Origin: an uncultured beta proteobacterium
GTDB lineage: Bacteria > Pseudomonadota > Gammaproteobacteria > Burkholderiales > Burkholderiaceae_C
Direction: 5' to 3'
Assembly (NCBI GenBank): GCA_903830985.1
Contig: CAIKVZ010000225.1
Location: forward strand, 26,185 to 90,184
DNA: 64,000 nt
The notes below the pieces were generated by a model. That model saw only the letters and a program-made list of their open reading frames with translations. It did no database searches and was not told the origin of the DNA. The stretch's first letter is position 1; each line of letters begins with the position of its first letter. Positions 63,885 to 64,000 of the stretch are shown in pieces. The translations under genes and the position numbers were made by a program.

Positions 63885-64000
63885 CCGGTCTTTTTTTTAG
63901 ATTCCATTTGTAGTCACTAAAATGTATTTACAAATTTCTATTTGTTGCCTAAAATATTCGGTATGGCATCAAGAACCGGAACAGCACACGTAGTAACCAC
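63885..64000 (+). mobile_element. Probable left end of an IS1634-type insertion sequence (partial)
   Basis: An AT-rich stretch (63885-63962) with long T runs contrasts with the rest of the window. A frame begins at ATG 63963 and runs off the window with MASRTGTAHVVTT, which looks like the start of IS1634-family transposases. Only 12 full codons plus are visible, so the call rests on recalled N-terminal similarity and base composition. The exact end of the element cannot be defined. Confidence 0.45.
63963..64000 (+). CDS. Transposase, N-terminal fragment (IS1634-like), truncated by window end
   Basis: Reads MASRTGTAHVVTT from ATG 63963; 38 nt are present. The segment resembles the first residues of IS1634-family DDE transposases, which normally continue with a basic stretch. 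No ribosome site is obvious. If correct, the DGC gene at 62989-63783 lies directly beside an IS element. Confidence 0.45.
   Translation, partial: MASRTGTAHVVT

Overview
The window is a GC-rich chromosomal segment that reads as a member of the Burkholderiales, most likely Comamonadaceae (Rhodoferax/Polaromonas-like). The grounds are protein-level resemblance (fused high-affinity amino-acid ABC transporter, TRAP carrier, PPi-dependent phosphofructokinase, ETF-ubiquinone oxidoreductase, tandem glycine riboswitch before gcvT) and short intergenic repeats of a type familiar from that family. This is inference; there is no rRNA or other phylogenetic marker here. About 57 genes are supported. No tRNA, rRNA or CRISPR array was seen.

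Layout. 0.1-5.2 kb: a periplasmic copper chaperone, then a minus-strand chemotaxis block of two chemoreceptors flanking two tandem paralogous secreted Cache-domain proteins. 5.3-11.8 kb: a zinc-ribbon/PH-domain membrane protein divergent from a tightly overlapping four-gene operon (unknown protein, ClpB-like AAA+ ATPase, small radical-SAM protein, zinc-ribbon Ser/Thr kinase with a membrane anchor). I do not recognise this set as a described system and it is the main candidate for something new. 11.9-13.2 kb: uracil/xanthine permease. 13.3-19.3 kb: a SnoaL-like secreted protein, a cupredoxin-like protein and a GGDEF/EAL protein in one operon, convergent with a 7TM-DISM GGDEF/EAL protein; both GGDEF sites are degenerate while both EAL sites look intact. 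19.4-26.6 kb: 3-oxoacid CoA-transferase, a PAS-LuxR regulator and a branched-chain amino-acid-type ABC transporter in which both permeases and one ATPase are fused in one polypeptide. 26.6-35.1 kb: alanine dehydrogenase, a YhgE/Pip membrane protein, and a signalling operon (HD-GYP-N-like protein, HDOD protein, PhnD-like binding protein, multi-PAS histidine kinase), then a thioesterase. 35.2-40.2 kb: PPi-phosphofructokinase, an EamA transporter, an SDR oxidoreductase and ETF-QO.

40.5-43.8 kb: a YtrA-type GntR repressor with a clear operator drives an ABC-transporter operon whose ATPase gene is frameshifted. 43.9-49.6 kb: an M16 peptidase and a TRAP operon with an intercistronic terminator after the binding-protein gene. 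49.6-51.8 kb: hemolysin III, ArfB and a FeeM-like N-acyl amino acid synthase. 51.8-56.9 kb: tandem glycine riboswitch and gcvT-gcvH-gcvP, punctuated by three different short repeat families, one of them inserted in frame inside gcvP. 56.9-64 kb: a VapBC-like toxin-antitoxin pair, DOPA-dioxygenase-like protein, TrhP, a glyoxalase-like protein, a Uma2 nuclease, DNA polymerase IV and a diguanylate cyclase whose 5' end lies next to what looks like the start of an IS1634-type transposase at the window edge.

Functional themes are chemotaxis and c-di-GMP signalling, amino-acid and organic-acid uptake and oxidation (Liv, TRAP, CoA-transferase, Ald, ETF-QO, glycine cleavage), and stress or quality-control modules.
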